This document shows, piece by piece, positions 18,085 through 28,019 of a stretch of DNA of 64,000 nt (its first letter is position 1; every line of letters starts with the position of its first letter). A program made the translations under genes and the position numbers. The stretch comes from Shewanella sp. (GTDB lineage: Bacteria; Pseudomonadota; Gammaproteobacteria; Enterobacterales; Shewanellaceae), in assembly GCF_013214165.1 (NCBI RefSeq), contig NZ_JABSSM010000020.1:1-64000 (forward strand), written 5' to 3'. Below the pieces are notes generated by a model. The model saw nothing but the letters and a program-made list of their open reading frames with translations, did no database searches and was not told where the DNA came from.

Positions 18085-19380
18085 ATGAAAAGCCAGTATA
18101 ACTCACACGAACTAGAGCATTTTTTCGGTGCAGGCCTTGCCGCCACCGACGGAGAAATTCAAGGCGCAATTGAGCTGGAGTCCCAGCGTCAGGAGCAGCA
18201 GATTGAATTGATCGCCTCGGAAAACATAGTGTCTAAGGCAGTCATGGAAGCGCAGGGCACCTCGCTGACCAATAAGTACGCCGAAGGCTATCCGGGACGC
18301 CGCTATTATGGGGGCTGTGAGTTTGTCGACATCGTCGAGCAACTGGCCATAGACAGAGCCAAGGCGTTATTTGGCGCCGAATTTGTCAATGTGCAACCTC
18401 ATTCAGGTGCTCAGGCAAACGGCGCGGTTTTTCAGGCGTTGCTGCAGCCAGGAGATACGATATTAGGCATGTCTCTGGATGCCGGTGGTCACTTGACCCA
18501 TGGCGCTCGCCCAGCGCAATCTGGCAAGTGGTTCAATGCCATTCAATATGGAGTGAAGCAGGAAGATTGTCTGGTGGATTTCGAGCAAGTCGAAGCCCTG
18601 GCCAGAGAGCATAAGCCGGCGATGATCATCGCTGGTGGCTCAGCGATCCCCCGTGAACTTGATTTTGCACGCTTCAGGGCCATTGCCGATGAAGTGGGGG
18701 CTTATCTTATGGTCGATATGGCTCATATCGCCGGTTTAGTGGCCACGGGTAATCATCAAAACCCGCTTACCCATGCACACATTGTCACCACCACGACCCA
18801 TAAGACATTACGAGGCCCTCGCGGTGGTATGATTTTGACCAACCACCAAGATATCGCCAAGAAGATCAACTCGGCTGTGTTCCCCGGCCTGCAGGGTGGC
18901 CCCTTGATGCATGTCATCGCGGCCAAGGCTGTGGCGCTGGGCGAGGCGTTAGAGCCTGAATTTAAGACGTATATCGCTCGAGTATTGGAAAATGCTAAGG
19001 CCATGGCACAAACCCTGCAATCCAGAGGCTGCGATATCGTCACCGAAGGCACAGATACTCACCTGATGTTAGTGGATCTCAGACCTAAAGGGCTCAAGGG
19101 TAACCGTGCGGAGGAAAGTCTTGAACGTGCGGGCATCACCTGTAATAAGAATGGCATTCCTTTCGATACCGAGAAGCCCATGGTCACATCGGGAATACGC
19201 TTGGGCACGCCGGCGGGCACCACTCGTGGCTTTTCCCGTGAGGACTTTATTCAGATAGGTCACTGGATAGGCGATGTGCTAGACGGTTTAGCCAATAACC
19301 CGGATGACAATAGTGAGGTGGAGTCAAAAGTTCTGCAACAGGTACAAGCACTTTGTGAGCAATACCCCTTGTATCGATAG
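18085..19380 (+). CDS. glyA: Serine hydroxymethyltransferase
   Basis: 431 residues, PLP-dependent. [19 protein letters not shown] lies at about 40-58 and YYGGCEFVD at about 75; the PLP lysine is in [15 protein letters not shown] (about 237-251). It interconverts serine plus tetrahydrofolate with glycine plus methylene-tetrahydrofolate in the cytoplasm. The start ATG has AAGGAA at good spacing. It follows the truncated sdaA by 64 bp and precedes gcvH by 104 bp. The N-terminus is longer than in the housekeeping enzyme, and this is probably a second, catabolic copy that uses the methylene-folate released by glycine cleavage. Confidence 0.92.
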   Translation: MKSQYNSHELEHFFGAGLAATDGEIQGAIELESQRQEQQIELIASENIVSKAVMEAQGTSLTNKYAEGYPGRRYYGGCEFVDIVEQLAIDRAKALFGAEFVNVQPHSGAQANGAVFQALLQPGDTILGMSLDAGGHLTHGARPAQSGKWFNAIQYGVKQEDCLVDFEQVEALAREHKPAMIIAGGSAIPRELDFARFRAIADEVGAYLMVDMAHIAGLVATGNHQNPLTHAHIVTTTTHKTLRGPRGGMILTNHQDIAKKINSAVFPGLQGGPLMHVIAAKAVALGEALEPEFKTYIARVLENAKAMAQTLQSRGCDIVTEGTDTHLMLVDLRPKGLKGNRAEESLERAGITCNKNGIPFDTEKPMVTSGIRLGTPAGTTRGFSREDFIQIGHWIGDVLDGLANNPDDNSEVESKVLQQVQALCEQYPLYR

Positions 19381-19484
19381 TTCAGGAAAATGGTTAACTC
19401 GGGCGAATCAAGTCCGAGTTACCAAGACTCAAAATATATTGTTACTCGTTGAATAAAAATGAATTTAAGTCAGGAATAAGAATA

Positions 19485-19871
19485 ATGAACGCAATTGAAA
19501 ATAACTATAAGTTTGCCGGTACCCATGAGTGGGTCAAAGACAATGGCGATGGCACTGTGTTAGTTGGCATCTCAAAGCGTGCGCAGGAGCTGTTAGGCGA
19601 CGTGGTTTTCGTGGAACTACCCGAAGAGGGTGATGTCACTACTGCCGGGGAAAATTTCTCTTTGATAGAATCGGTTAAGGCCGCATCGGATGTGTATGCG
19701 CCAGTATCGGGTGAGGTGATCGCCGTCAATGAAGTCCTGGATGACAGTCCTGAGACGGTGAACGATTCACCATTTGATGAGGGATGGATAGCTAAGATAA
19801 AGCTGTCTGATCCATCAGAGTTGGATAACCTCATGAGCTACGAGACTTATCTCGCTGGCCTCGAAGATTAA
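19485..19871 (+). CDS. gcvH: Glycine cleavage system H protein
   Basis: 128 residues, the normal size. It has the lipoyl-attachment motif SLIESVKAASDVYAPVSGE, in which the Lys of ESVKA is the lipoylation site (about residue 65), and the start KFAGTHEWVKDNGDG. It shuttles the aminomethyl group between GcvP, GcvT and the L protein. I chose ATG 19485 (AGGA nine bases upstream) over an earlier TTG. The gene is followed by gcvP after 16 bp, so the pair is co-transcribed. Confidence 0.93.
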   Translation: MNAIENNYKFAGTHEWVKDNGDGTVLVGISKRAQELLGDVVFVELPEEGDVTTAGENFSLIESVKAASDVYAPVSGEVIAVNEVLDDSPETVNDSPFDEGWIAKIKLSDPSELDNLMSYETYLAGLED

Positions 19872-19887
19872 ATAGGAGGCGTACAAG

Positions 19888-22782
19888 ATGGCTAGAGATG
19901 ACATGAAAACCCTAAGTTTACTCACGCAACTGGCAACTGATGACGAGTTTATAGCTCGCCATAATGGCCCGGGTGAACAAGATCAAGCTGTGATGCTAGA
20001 CGCTATCGGTGTCGAGTCGATAGCAGCGCTCATCGATCAGACCGTTCCCGCTAACATTCGTCTTCCGGGAGAAATGGCCCTGGCAGGCCCGTTGAGTGAA
20101 GCCGATATGTTGGCGTCACTCAAGAGCATTGCCGGTAAGAACATCATCAATCGCAGCTACATAGGTCAAGGGTATTACGATACTCATGTGCCTAATGTCA
20201 TCTTGCGCAATGTACTGGAAAATCCCGGTTGGTATACGGCGTACACGCCATATCAGCCAGAAATTGCTCAGGGTCGACTCGAGGCCCTACTTAATTATCA
20301 GCAGATGATCATGGATCTGACCGGCATGGAGCTGGCGAATGCTTCATTGCTCGATGAGGCGACGGCAGCAGCCGAAGCCATGTCCCTGTGCAAGCGCGCC
20401 GGCAAGAGCAAGAGCAACCTGTTTTTCGTCGCCGACGATGTGCATCCACAAACCTTGGATGTGATTAAGACCCGCGCCGAGTATTTTGGCTTCGATATTT
20501 TGGTGGCTCCGGCGGCTGAGGTTGCCGATCTCGATGTTTTCGGCGCCTTGCTGCAATATCCGGGCTCTACTGGCCAGGTACAAGATCTGCAGCAGCTGAT
20601 ATCTCAGGTGCAAAGTAAGAAAGCCCTAGTGGCGGTGGCGAGTGATCTGCTGGCCCTCACCGTACTCAAGTCTCCGGGCGAGATGGGCGCGGATCTGGTG
20701 ATCGGCAGCGCTCAGCGCTTCGGTGTGCCAATGGGATTCGGTGGCCCACATGCCGCCTTCATGGCGACGAAAGAAAAATACAAGCGCACCATACCCGGCA
20801 GGGTGATAGGTGTGTCCATCGACAGCAAGGGCAAGCCCGCGCTGCGCATGGCGATGCAGACCCGTGAGCAACATATTCGTCGTGAGAAAGCCACCTCAAA
20901 TATCTGTACCGCACAGGCGTTACTCGCCAATATGGCGTCATTTTATGCCGTGTATCACGGCCCAGCTGGACTGAAGAAGATAGGTCGCCGGGTGCATCAT
21001 ATGACGGCCATCTTAGCCGCCGGACTCGAGGCTGCGGGTATTGAGCTGAGCCATCAGCACTTCTTCGATACTTTGACACTGAAGACGGGTGAACAGACTC
21101 AAGCCATCTATGAGCGCGCCCTAGAGGCCGGCTTGAATCTACGTTTGCTGCCCGATGCTTTGGGGATCAGTCTCGATGAGACGACCAAGGCGGAAGATGT
21201 CGAGGCCTTGTGGCTAGCGATAACCGGTGAGACTCAGGATTTAGCGGATATAGATGCCAAGGTTTCTGCCAACGAATTTGCCGCCATTCCGGAAAATTGC
21301 ATTCGAGAGTCTGAGTATCTGACCCATGAGGTGTTTAATCGCTATCACAGCGAGACCAAGATGCTTAGGTATCTTAAATCACTAGAAAATAAGGATTTCT
21401 CTCTGACACACGGCATGATCCCCTTAGGATCATGCACCATGAAACTCAATGCCACGGCGCAGATGATCCCTGTCACTTGGCCTGAGCTAGGTAAGCTGCA
21501 TCCTTTCGCGCCGCTAGATCAAAGTCTGGGGTATCAGGAGATAGCCGAGTCATTTAGTGAGATGCTGAAAGCCGTCACCGGCTACGATGCCTTCTCTTTG
21601 CAACCAAATTCTGGGGCCCAGGGAGAATACGCGGGCCTTATCGCGATTCAGAGATATCATGCCAGTCGTGGTGACAGTCACAGAAACATCTGTCTCATTC
21701 CCAGTTCGGCTCATGGCACCAATCCGGCGAGCGCGGCGATGGTGTCCATGAAGGTGGTGATCGTCAATTGTGATGCTAAGGGCAACGTGGATATTGAGGA
21801 TCTGGCGGCTAAGATCGCCATGCATGAGGATCGACTCTCTTGCATCATGATCACTTATCCGTCGACTCACGGTGTCTACGAGGCTGGCATTCGCGAGATC
21901 TGTGAGCGAGTTCATCAGGCGGGCGGTCAGGTGTATCTCGATGGCGCCAACATGAATGCTCAGGTGGGACTAACTTCGCCGGGCTTCATTGGTTCAGATG
22001 TGTCTCATCTGAACCTACACAAGACTTTTTGTATCCCACATGGCGGCGGCGGTCCTGGGATGGGACCGATTGGGGTTAAATCTCATCTGGCACCTTTCCT
22101 GCCTGGCCACGGTATACATAATACCCAGGGAGCCGTGTCGGCTACGCCTCTGGGCAGTGCCTCGATTCTGCCTATCTCTTGGGCCTATATCGCCTTGATG
22201 GGCGCATCGGGTCTGACTCGGGCGACTGAGCTTGCGATCCTCAATGCCAACTACCTGATGGAGAAACTGCGACCACATTATCCTGTCCTGTATTTGGGAG
22301 ATGAGGGGCGTGTGGCCCATGAATGCATCATAGATCTACGTCCTCTTAAGGAGAGTTCGGGGATCAGTGAGGAAGATGTGGCTAAGCGCCTGATGGATTT
22401 TGGTTTCCATGCGCCTACCATGTCGTTCCCAGTGGCCGGTACCCTGATGATAGAGCCGACCGAGAGTGAATCACTGGATGAACTGGATAAATTTGTCCAT
22501 GCCATGGTGAGCATTCGAGCGGAGATCGCCAAGGTGGAAAGCGGAGAATGGGACCTGAGTGATAATCCTCTGGTTAATGCCCCGCATACCATGGGAGATC
22601 TCAGTGAGACTCAGTGGGATCATCCATATTCGCGGCAGCAGGCGTGCTTTCCAGGGCTCAATGGCCACAAGGACAAGTTCTGGCCCAGTACCAATCGTAT
22701 CGATAACGTCTATGGCGATCGCAACTTGATCTGCAGTTGCCCTAGCATAGACAGTTACCGGGATAGCACTCCCAACAGTTAA
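19888..22782 (+). CDS. gcvP: Glycine dehydrogenase (decarboxylating), P protein
   Basis: 964 residues, a full-length fused P protein. The N-terminal domain starts [18 protein letters not shown], with [20 protein letters not shown] at about 90-109. The C-terminal domain carries the PLP-lysine motif [19 protein letters not shown] (about 710-728) and [10 protein letters not shown]. It decarboxylates glycine and loads the aminomethyl group on lipoyl-GcvH. AGGAGG lies ten bases before the ATG. With gcvH here and gcvT on the opposite strand, all dedicated subunits of the complex are present; the L protein is usually encoded elsewhere. The nearby AGCS carrier suggests use of external glycine. Confidence 0.95.
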   Translation: MARDDMKTLSLLTQLATDDEFIARHNGPGEQDQAVMLDAIGVESIAALIDQTVPANIRLPGEMALAGPLSEADMLASLKSIAGKNIINRSYIGQGYYDTHVPNVILRNVLENPGWYTAYTPYQPEIAQGRLEALLNYQQMIMDLTGMELANASLLDEATAAAEAMSLCKRAGKSKSNLFFVADDVHPQTLDVIKTRAEYFGFDILVAPAAEVADLDVFGALLQYPGSTGQVQDLQQLISQVQSKKALVAVASDLLALTVLKSPGEMGADLVIGSAQRFGVPMGFGGPHAAFMATKEKYKRTIPGRVIGVSIDSKGKPALRMAMQTREQHIRREKATSNICTAQALLANMASFYAVYHGPAGLKKIGRRVHHMTAILAAGLEAAGIELSHQHFFDTLTLKTGEQTQAIYERALEAGLNLRLLPDALGISLDETTKAEDVEALWLAITGETQDLADIDAKVSANEFAAIPENCIRESEYLTHEVFNRYHSETKMLRYLKSLENKDFSLTHGMIPLGSCTMKLNATAQMIPVTWPELGKLHPFAPLDQSLGYQEIAESFSEMLKAVTGYDAFSLQPNSGAQGEYAGLIAIQRYHASRGDSHRNICLIPSSAHGTNPASAAMVSMKVVIVNCDAKGNVDIEDLAAKIAMHEDRLSCIMITYPSTHGVYEAGIREICERVHQAGGQVYLDGANMNAQVGLTSPGFIGSDVSHLNLHKTFCIPHGGGGPGMGPIGVKSHLAPFLPGHGIHNTQGAVSATPLGSASILPISWAYIALMGASGLTRATELAILNANYLMEKLRPHYPVLYLGDEGRVAHECIIDLRPLKESSGISEEDVAKRLMDFGFHAPTMSFPVAGTLMIEPTESESLDELDKFVHAMVSIRAEIAKVESGEWDLSDNPLVNAPHTMGDLSETQWDHPYSRQQACFPGLNGHKDKFWPSTNRIDNVYGDRNLICSCPSIDSYRDSTPNS

Positions 22783-22901
22783 CACATTTCTACACACTCT
22801 CAGTGGGGCTGTTTCATACAGCCTTAAGGAGAGCGCTTTGCCTTCGTAATGTCAAGTTGAGCTGTCTGTCATTGCATTTATCTCGTACTAAGGAAAGACA
22901 A

Positions 22902-23984
22902 ATGTTAAATATAAAATCAAAAACAGTATTACTTCCTTTGCTCATTGCTTTACCCACCTTTGGACTTCAGGCTAATAATGAAGATGTGAGTAAAGAAGCG
23001 TTACAGACAGAGCTTAATCAGATCCGCCTGCGCTTGGCGACACTGGAGGAGCAGGAGAAGACTGATGACAAGGCTGGTGAGCAGAGTCAAAGCTTATCTA
23101 ATAGCATCAACTTTTATGGTTCTTTACGACCCACCTTCGGGGTGACAATGTCGGGCTCCGATGATGTGTGGGATGTGGGTGATGCCTTGTCCCGTATAGG
23201 TATCGCGGCGGATCAGGAACTGGGGTATGGTTTGACAGGTTTTGCCAAGGGTGAATTTAAAGTCAACATACAGGCAAATGGTGATTTTGGTGAAGCACGT
23301 AAAGCTTATGTCGGCATAAAGGGCGATTTTGGCCGCGTGGCAATCGGTAAGCAGTCATCGACGCAATATCGCTTTATTGCCGATCCCGTGGATATTTTCA
23401 ACCGCGCCGCGACGCCACTGGCCTATGACAGCGCCAGTCCGTTCCGGGTCAATAACTTAGTGACCTACCGTAAAGACTTCGGTGACGTGAGTTTCTCGGT
23501 TGATTCACAGTTCGATGGTGATAACGACAGTGATTTCTTTAATACGGGTCTGGTCTATAACGGTGACCTGCTGCGTGCCGCCGTCGCCTATTATAGTAAA
23601 GAGTCATATGACATTGACGCCTTCAATGGCGTTAAAGAACAGACGGGCATAGGTGTCTCGGTAGCGAAGAGCTTCGGCGATTTGTATCTGGCGGCTTCCT
23701 ATCAGGGTACTGAAGTCAACAGTGTCGACGGGTCGACCTTGGATCTGGTCGGTGCTTATGCTATCACAGAGATCTATAAGCTTAAGCTAGGTGCATCTAG
23801 CTTCGATGACGGTATCGATGATATGAGCTCGGGTAATTATAATGCCTATAACACCACTTTAGAGTGGCAGGGAACTGCGGATTTCCGCCTGTTCCTAGAA
23901 TATCAGAAGACAGATTTCGAGCACAGAGACGCCGATGATTCAATCATGGTGGGTATGCGTTACGATTTTGACTATAAATTTTAA
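22902..23984 (+). CDS. Outer-membrane general porin
   Basis: 360 residues: a signal peptide (residues 1 to about 22, ending LQA), a short coiled-coil segment (ALQTELNQIRLRLATLEEQE, about 32-51) and a beta-barrel with alternating aromatic residues ending in the C-terminal Phe of MRYDFDYKF. NFYGSLRPTFG at the barrel start resembles Gram-negative porins. The coiled coil is reminiscent of porins tethered to or trimerised above the peptidoglycan. ATG 22902 is preceded by AGGAAAG; an upstream GTG at 22803 would only add a non-signal extension. It is the last gene of the glycine series and is closed by a terminator, so it may admit amino acids, but specificity is not visible. Confidence 0.8.
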   Translation: MLNIKSKTVLLPLLIALPTFGLQANNEDVSKEALQTELNQIRLRLATLEEQEKTDDKAGEQSQSLSNSINFYGSLRPTFGVTMSGSDDVWDVGDALSRIGIAADQELGYGLTGFAKGEFKVNIQANGDFGEARKAYVGIKGDFGRVAIGKQSSTQYRFIADPVDIFNRAATPLAYDSASPFRVNNLVTYRKDFGDVSFSVDSQFDGDNDSDFFNTGLVYNGDLLRAAVAYYSKESYDIDAFNGVKEQTGIGVSVAKSFGDLYLAASYQGTEVNSVDGSTLDLVGAYAITEIYKLKLGASSFDDGIDDMSSGNYNAYNTTLEWQGTADFRLFLEYQKTDFEHRDADDSIMVGMRYDFDYKF

Positions 23985-24051
23985 TCACACTGAGTGTCAA
24001 TAAAGCATAGGTGAGAAACCTTTGCTAGCTTATCAAACAAACACGTCAATT

Positions 24052-24090
24052 CGGTACTTGGGGTCATCTGGCCTCGAGTACCGTTTTTTA
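24052..24090 (+). terminator. Intrinsic terminator after the porin
   Basis: CGGTACT pairs with AGTACCG around an 18-nt loop and is followed by a run of seven Ts. It lies between the porin and the convergent AraC gene and closes the sdaA-glyA-gcvHP-porin series. Confidence 0.8.
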
Positions 24091-24109
24091 TCCTCAGCGC
24101 CAATACAGA

Positions 24110-24892
24110 TTATGCATACCCCTTGATATATTGCTTCGGCGGCTGACCTAAGGTCTGCTTGAAAAACGTAATAAATGCGCTGACCGACTCATAGCCTAAA
24201 TCTTCAGATACCCTCTGTACCGTATATCCCGATGACAGCTCGCGCAGTGCGATGACGATATGCAGTTGACCCCGCCAGCGACCGAATGTGACGCCGATTT
24301 CTTGTTTTACCAGGCGCGATAAGGTTCTCTCACTCATGGCAAATTTCGCCGCCCACTGGCCAATCGTTTCCCTATTATCGGGCTGGGCAATCAAGTCCTT
24401 AGCGATTTGATTGAGTCTTGGCTCCTTAGGTATGGGGAAATCAAATTGCTCGGTAGGCATCTTGACGAGCTCATGCATAAGCACATCGACCAGTTTAGCC
24501 GTCGCACTGTCGGGCCCGTAGTCTTGAGCCAAGCTGGTCAAGTGTAAGATCAGCTCTCTTACCAGGGGAGAGATGGACAAGGTACAGCTCTTTGGTGGTA
24601 AGTTCGGCAATTGAGGGTCGATAAACAGCATGCAGACCTGTGCATCCGGCGATATTCTGTTGCTGTGGGGCACCAAACTCGGGATCCACACGGCGCAATG
24701 AGTCGGCACCATCCAGATCCCGTCGTCTATGTTACAGGTCACATGGCCATGAGTCGCCAGCACCAGTTGCCCCTTCCTGTGCCGATGGAAGGGGGTCTCA
24801 TATTCACTGTCTCCACCTCTTGACCTCAAAGAGACCACTTTCTGTGGATATTGGTCCGAATCAAATTCGAAGAATGATGCATCTGACGCCAT
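24110..24892 (-). CDS. AraC-family regulator with N-terminal cupin
   Basis: 260 residues. The N-terminal cupin (HRHRKGQLVLATHGHVTCNIDDG at about 37-59, then VPHSNRI) is followed by an AraC DNA-binding domain: FAMSERTLSRLVKQEIGVTFGRWR and VSEDLGYESVSAFITFFKQTLGQPPKQY to the end. This one-component regulator type commonly controls a divergent efflux or uptake gene. Here the divergent gene is the CynX/NimT-type MFS carrier, sharing the 98-bp gap, so it probably controls that gene. The inducer is unknown. Confidence 0.85.
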   Translation of the reverse strand: MASDASFFEFDSDQYPQKVVSLRSRGGDSEYETPFHRHRKGQLVLATHGHVTCNIDDGIWMVPTHCAVWIPSLVPHSNRISPDAQVCMLFIDPQLPNLPPKSCTLSISPLVRELILHLTSLAQDYGPDSATAKLVDVLMHELVKMPTEQFDFPIPKEPRLNQIAKDLIAQPDNRETIGQWAAKFAMSERTLSRLVKQEIGVTFGRWRGQLHIVIALRELSSGYTVQRVSEDLGYESVSAFITFFKQTLGQPPKQYIKGYA

Positions 24893-24990
24893 AGGTTTGA
24901 CTGTATTTAGTAATAAAATGTCAATATAGCTTAATTCAGCTAATAAATTAACGGCTAGAGTGGCGTTATTATTATTTATTGGAGCGTTAC

Positions 24991-26241
24991 ATGACCAAAG
25001 AACATCAATCCTTGGCCACTAAATCAATTTTTCTTATCTTGGGGATCTTGTTTATAGCGGCTAACTTGCGTGGTCCCATCACCAGCGTGGCCCCCTTGCT
25101 GGATGCTATCCGAGATTCACTGAGTTTAACCGCGACTCAAGCTGGATTATTGACGACCTTGCCCTTGCTCGCCTTCGCGTTTATGTCGCCCTTGTCATCT
25201 AAAATAGGCCTCAGGTTAGGATTGGAACGCGCGCTAATGGCAGCACTCGTGCTCATCCTTGTCGGTATCATGGTGCGGGCGCTGGGTTCGACCGGCGCAC
25301 TCCTGTTTGGCACTCTTGTCATCGGAGCCGGGATTGCCATCGCCAATGTGCTCTTACCTAGTCTGCTCAAACGTGATTTCCCCACTAAGGTGGCGACGCT
25401 CACGGCTGTGTATGTGCTTAGCATGGGAATTGGCTCGGCGATAAGTTCGGCTCTGGCGGTGCCCATGTCGAATCTTGCCGAGCAGTTAAGCATCCCATTC
25501 ATGCCTGATTGGGCCTTCGCCCTAGCCAGCATCATCCTGTTTCCTCTGGGGGCAATACTGTTTTGGTTACCTCAGGTGCGCAATAGTACGCTTACCGCAA
25601 AAAATAGCCCCAAGCTCGATTCCCATAGCTATGTGTGGCGTTCGCCCTTGGCCTGGCAACTGACTTTTTTTCTGGGTCTCAACTCATTTGTGACCTATAT
25701 CCTTATAGGATGGTTACCCAGCATGCTGATAGATGCCGGTTATTCAGAGGTTGAAGCCGGGTTTAACGCGGGCCTCATGCTACTGGCATCGGCGCTTCCC
25801 GCCATCGTGCTCATTCCTATCATGGGTAAGTTAAAAGATCAGAGCCTGCTCGCCTTCGGCACAGCACTTATCGCCTTAATCGGCATATTGGGTTTGTTGT
25901 TACTGCCGCAGTTTGCCACCGTGTGGGTATGGGTGTTTGGTTTTGGTGGGGGAGCAGGCTTCATCGTCGGCTTGTCTTGTATCAGCCATAGGACCGAGCA
26001 TTCACATCAAGCGGCCGCATTATCGGGCATGGCCCAGTGCGTAGGTTATCTGTTGGGGGCGACGGGTCCGATCCTTATCGGCTCAATGAATGATGCGACG
26101 GGCAGTTGGCGCTTACCCTTAATCTTGTGTGCGATATCTTGTGTCCTGTGCAGCGTGTGCGGATTTTTGGCCGGACGGGATCGCATTATTAAACATAAGC
26201 CGAGTGTCACCATGTCGCTTGCCGATGCTGGGCAGGGCTGA
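24991..26241 (+). CDS. MFS transporter, CynX/NimT (cyanate permease-like) family
   Basis: 416 residues with about 12 transmembrane segments. The family pattern is clear: ILFIAANLRGPITSVAPLLDAIRDSLSLTATQAGLLTTLPLLAFA at the N-terminus, and LGLNSFVTYILIGWLPSMLIDAGYS at the start of the second half. ATG 24991 has GGAG six bases upstream; an in-frame TTG at 24979 is less likely. Members export or import small anions and drugs such as cyanate and 2-nitroimidazole. It lies divergent from the AraC-cupin gene, the common arrangement for this family. Confidence 0.82.
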   Translation: MTKEHQSLATKSIFLILGILFIAANLRGPITSVAPLLDAIRDSLSLTATQAGLLTTLPLLAFAFMSPLSSKIGLRLGLERALMAALVLILVGIMVRALGSTGALLFGTLVIGAGIAIANVLLPSLLKRDFPTKVATLTAVYVLSMGIGSAISSALAVPMSNLAEQLSIPFMPDWAFALASIILFPLGAILFWLPQVRNSTLTAKNSPKLDSHSYVWRSPLAWQLTFFLGLNSFVTYILIGWLPSMLIDAGYSEVEAGFNAGLMLLASALPAIVLIPIMGKLKDQSLLAFGTALIALIGILGLLLLPQFATVWVWVFGFGGGAGFIVGLSCISHRTEHSHQAAALSGMAQCVGYLLGATGPILIGSMNDATGSWRLPLILCAISCVLCSVCGFLAGRDRIIKHKPSVTMSLADAGQG

Positions 26242-26314
26242 TAGATGCTGCATTTTTAAGGGGAGATTAGCGGTTTTACGCCGATGGCGCTTCTCGTTAT
26301 CGGCTCGGCCCTGT

Positions 26315-26320
26315 TATAAT
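26315..26320 (+). promoter_or_regulatory. Possible sigma-70 -10 element for rhlE
   Basis: A consensus TATAAT lies about 155 bp upstream of rhlE, with only a weak TTCTCG at the -35 position (18-bp spacing). The resulting long 5' leader would fit cold-regulated helicase mRNAs, but nothing else supports that. Confidence 0.35.
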
Positions 26321-26474
26321 GGCGGCACTTTCTCTGTTTTGCCGCATTTTCCAATTAAACAATTACTTTATGTTAAGTGCTTTATGTTGAGTGTTGCATA
26401 CTAAGCGCCTGGCGTTAGCTGATGTGATCTAAGGCTTAAACAGTTATTTATTCGTTATTATGTTGAGACCCAAA

Positions 26475-27821
26475 ATGTCATTCTCTAATCTTGGATTAAG
26501 CGATCCGATTTTAACATCCCTAGCCGAGCTAGGTTATTCATCGCCAACGCCAATTCAAGCCGAAGCTATCCCGCTGGCCCTAAAAGGCAAGAACTTGATC
26601 GCGGCAGCCCAGACGGGCAGCGGTAAGACAGCCACGTTTGTATTGCCTATGCTAGAGATGTTGGCAAGAGGGGAAACCCAACGTAAGAAACGTATTCGTG
26701 CACTTATTCTCACTCCCACAAGGGAGCTCGCGGTTCAGGTCTGCAACAGCATAGCGGCTTATGGCAAGTACCTTAACCTTAAGGCGCTGGCGGTATATGG
26801 CGGCGTCGATTACGAGCCGCAGAAACAGGCCTTGATAGAAGGCATAGACATAGTCGTCGCCACTCCGGGTCGCTTGAGGGATTTGTATACCCAAAGATCG
26901 ATTCATTTCGATGAAATCGAAATGCTAGTGCTCGATGAAGCCGACAGAATGCTGGATATGGGCTTTATCGAAGACATCACTAAGATCCTAGATACCTTGC
27001 CGCTAGACAGGCAAAACCTGTTGTTTTCGGCGACCCTATCGCGTCAGGTCAGGGAGCTTGCCAAAGAGACCATTCCTAATGCCATTCAGCTCTCCGTCAC
27101 TAAGAAAAGTGAAGGTAAACCCAATATTGACCAGTGGTTAGTGACGGTGGATAAAGATAAGAAGTCGGCGTTATTGAGCCATCTGATCAAAGAAAACAGC
27201 TGGCAGCAGGCGCTTATTTTTATCGAGACTAAACACGGCGCGGCTAAGCTAGTGACGCAGCTGGAGAAACGAGGCATTGAAGCCGAGTGCATCCACAGTG
27301 GTCGTGCTCAGGCCATTCGAGAGCAGATCTTGGCGGATTTCAAGTCGGGTAAAATACAGTTTCTTATCTCTACCGGGATCTCCGCTCGAGGCATAGATAT
27401 CGATGAGCTGCCCTTAGTGATCAACTATGACTTGCCATATCCTGCCGATGAGTACGTGCATCGTATCGGTCGTACCGGACGCGCGGGCGCCGCCGGTGAG
27501 GCGATATCTCTGGTATCTAAAGATGACTTCAAGAATCTGTGCATGATTGAAAAACGTCTCGATCACTTGATCGACAGAAAAGTAGTTGCAGGCTTCGAGC
27601 CACGTAAAGAAGTCCCTGTCTCGGTGTTGAATTTCGTGCCTAAGAATATGCCGGCTAGAGATGATTCGAAAGATAGCAGGGCTAAGCCAAAAGATAAGCG
27701 CGGGGCATCGACATCCAGCGCGTCGACTCACGGCTCAAGCAGGTCATCGACACCTAAACAAACTGACAAAAAAGACAGCTCAGCCGATAATAAGTTGCCG
27801 CTTAATCCCTGGGCTCGATAG
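26475..27821 (+). CDS. rhlE: DEAD-box RNA helicase, RhlE-like
   Basis: 448 residues. Motifs in order: the Q motif (SPTPIQAEAIPLAL), Walker A AAQTGSGKT, PTRELA, DEAD in LVLDEADRMLDMGF, SAT in LLFSATLS, then the second RecA lobe with HRIGRTGRAG. The C-terminal tail is basic and low-complexity, typical of RhlE. It unwinds short RNA duplexes in ribosome assembly and mRNA decay. I placed the start at ATG 26475 (MSFSNLGL), matching the family N-terminus; an ATG five codons earlier is equally possible because neither has a good Shine-Dalgarno. A strong terminator follows. Confidence 0.88.
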   Translation: MSFSNLGLSDPILTSLAELGYSSPTPIQAEAIPLALKGKNLIAAAQTGSGKTATFVLPMLEMLARGETQRKKRIRALILTPTRELAVQVCNSIAAYGKYLNLKALAVYGGVDYEPQKQALIEGIDIVVATPGRLRDLYTQRSIHFDEIEMLVLDEADRMLDMGFIEDITKILDTLPLDRQNLLFSATLSRQVRELAKETIPNAIQLSVTKKSEGKPNIDQWLVTVDKDKKSALLSHLIKENSWQQALIFIETKHGAAKLVTQLEKRGIEAECIHSGRAQAIREQILADFKSGKIQFLISTGISARGIDIDELPLVINYDLPYPADEYVHRIGRTGRAGAAGEAISLVSKDDFKNLCMIEKRLDHLIDRKVVAGFEPRKEVPVSVLNFVPKNMPARDDSKDSRAKPKDKRGASTSSASTHGSSRSSTPKQTDKKDSSADNKLPLNPWAR

Positions 27822-27928
27822 CTCATACCCAGAGTTAAGAGTTAAGAGTTAAGTATCCAGTAAACAAAGGCTAAACGCCATCGCGTATTTTAGAATAAGC
27901 GCTCGAATAAGCACTCTAATGAAACAGT

Positions 27929-27956
27929 AAGGCGGGTGAATTCACCTGCCTTTTTT
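27929..27956 (+). terminator. Intrinsic terminator after rhlE
   Basis: GGCGGGTGAATTCACCTGCC is a self-complementary hairpin with one mismatch, followed by six Ts. It lies 107 bp after rhlE and before the convergent amylase gene. Confidence 0.8.
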
Positions 27957-28019
27957 GTGTTTTTGTTTCTTTGCGCTTATGGTTATTTGTGTGTGTTGTG
28001 CTGACATTACCCGCGTAGA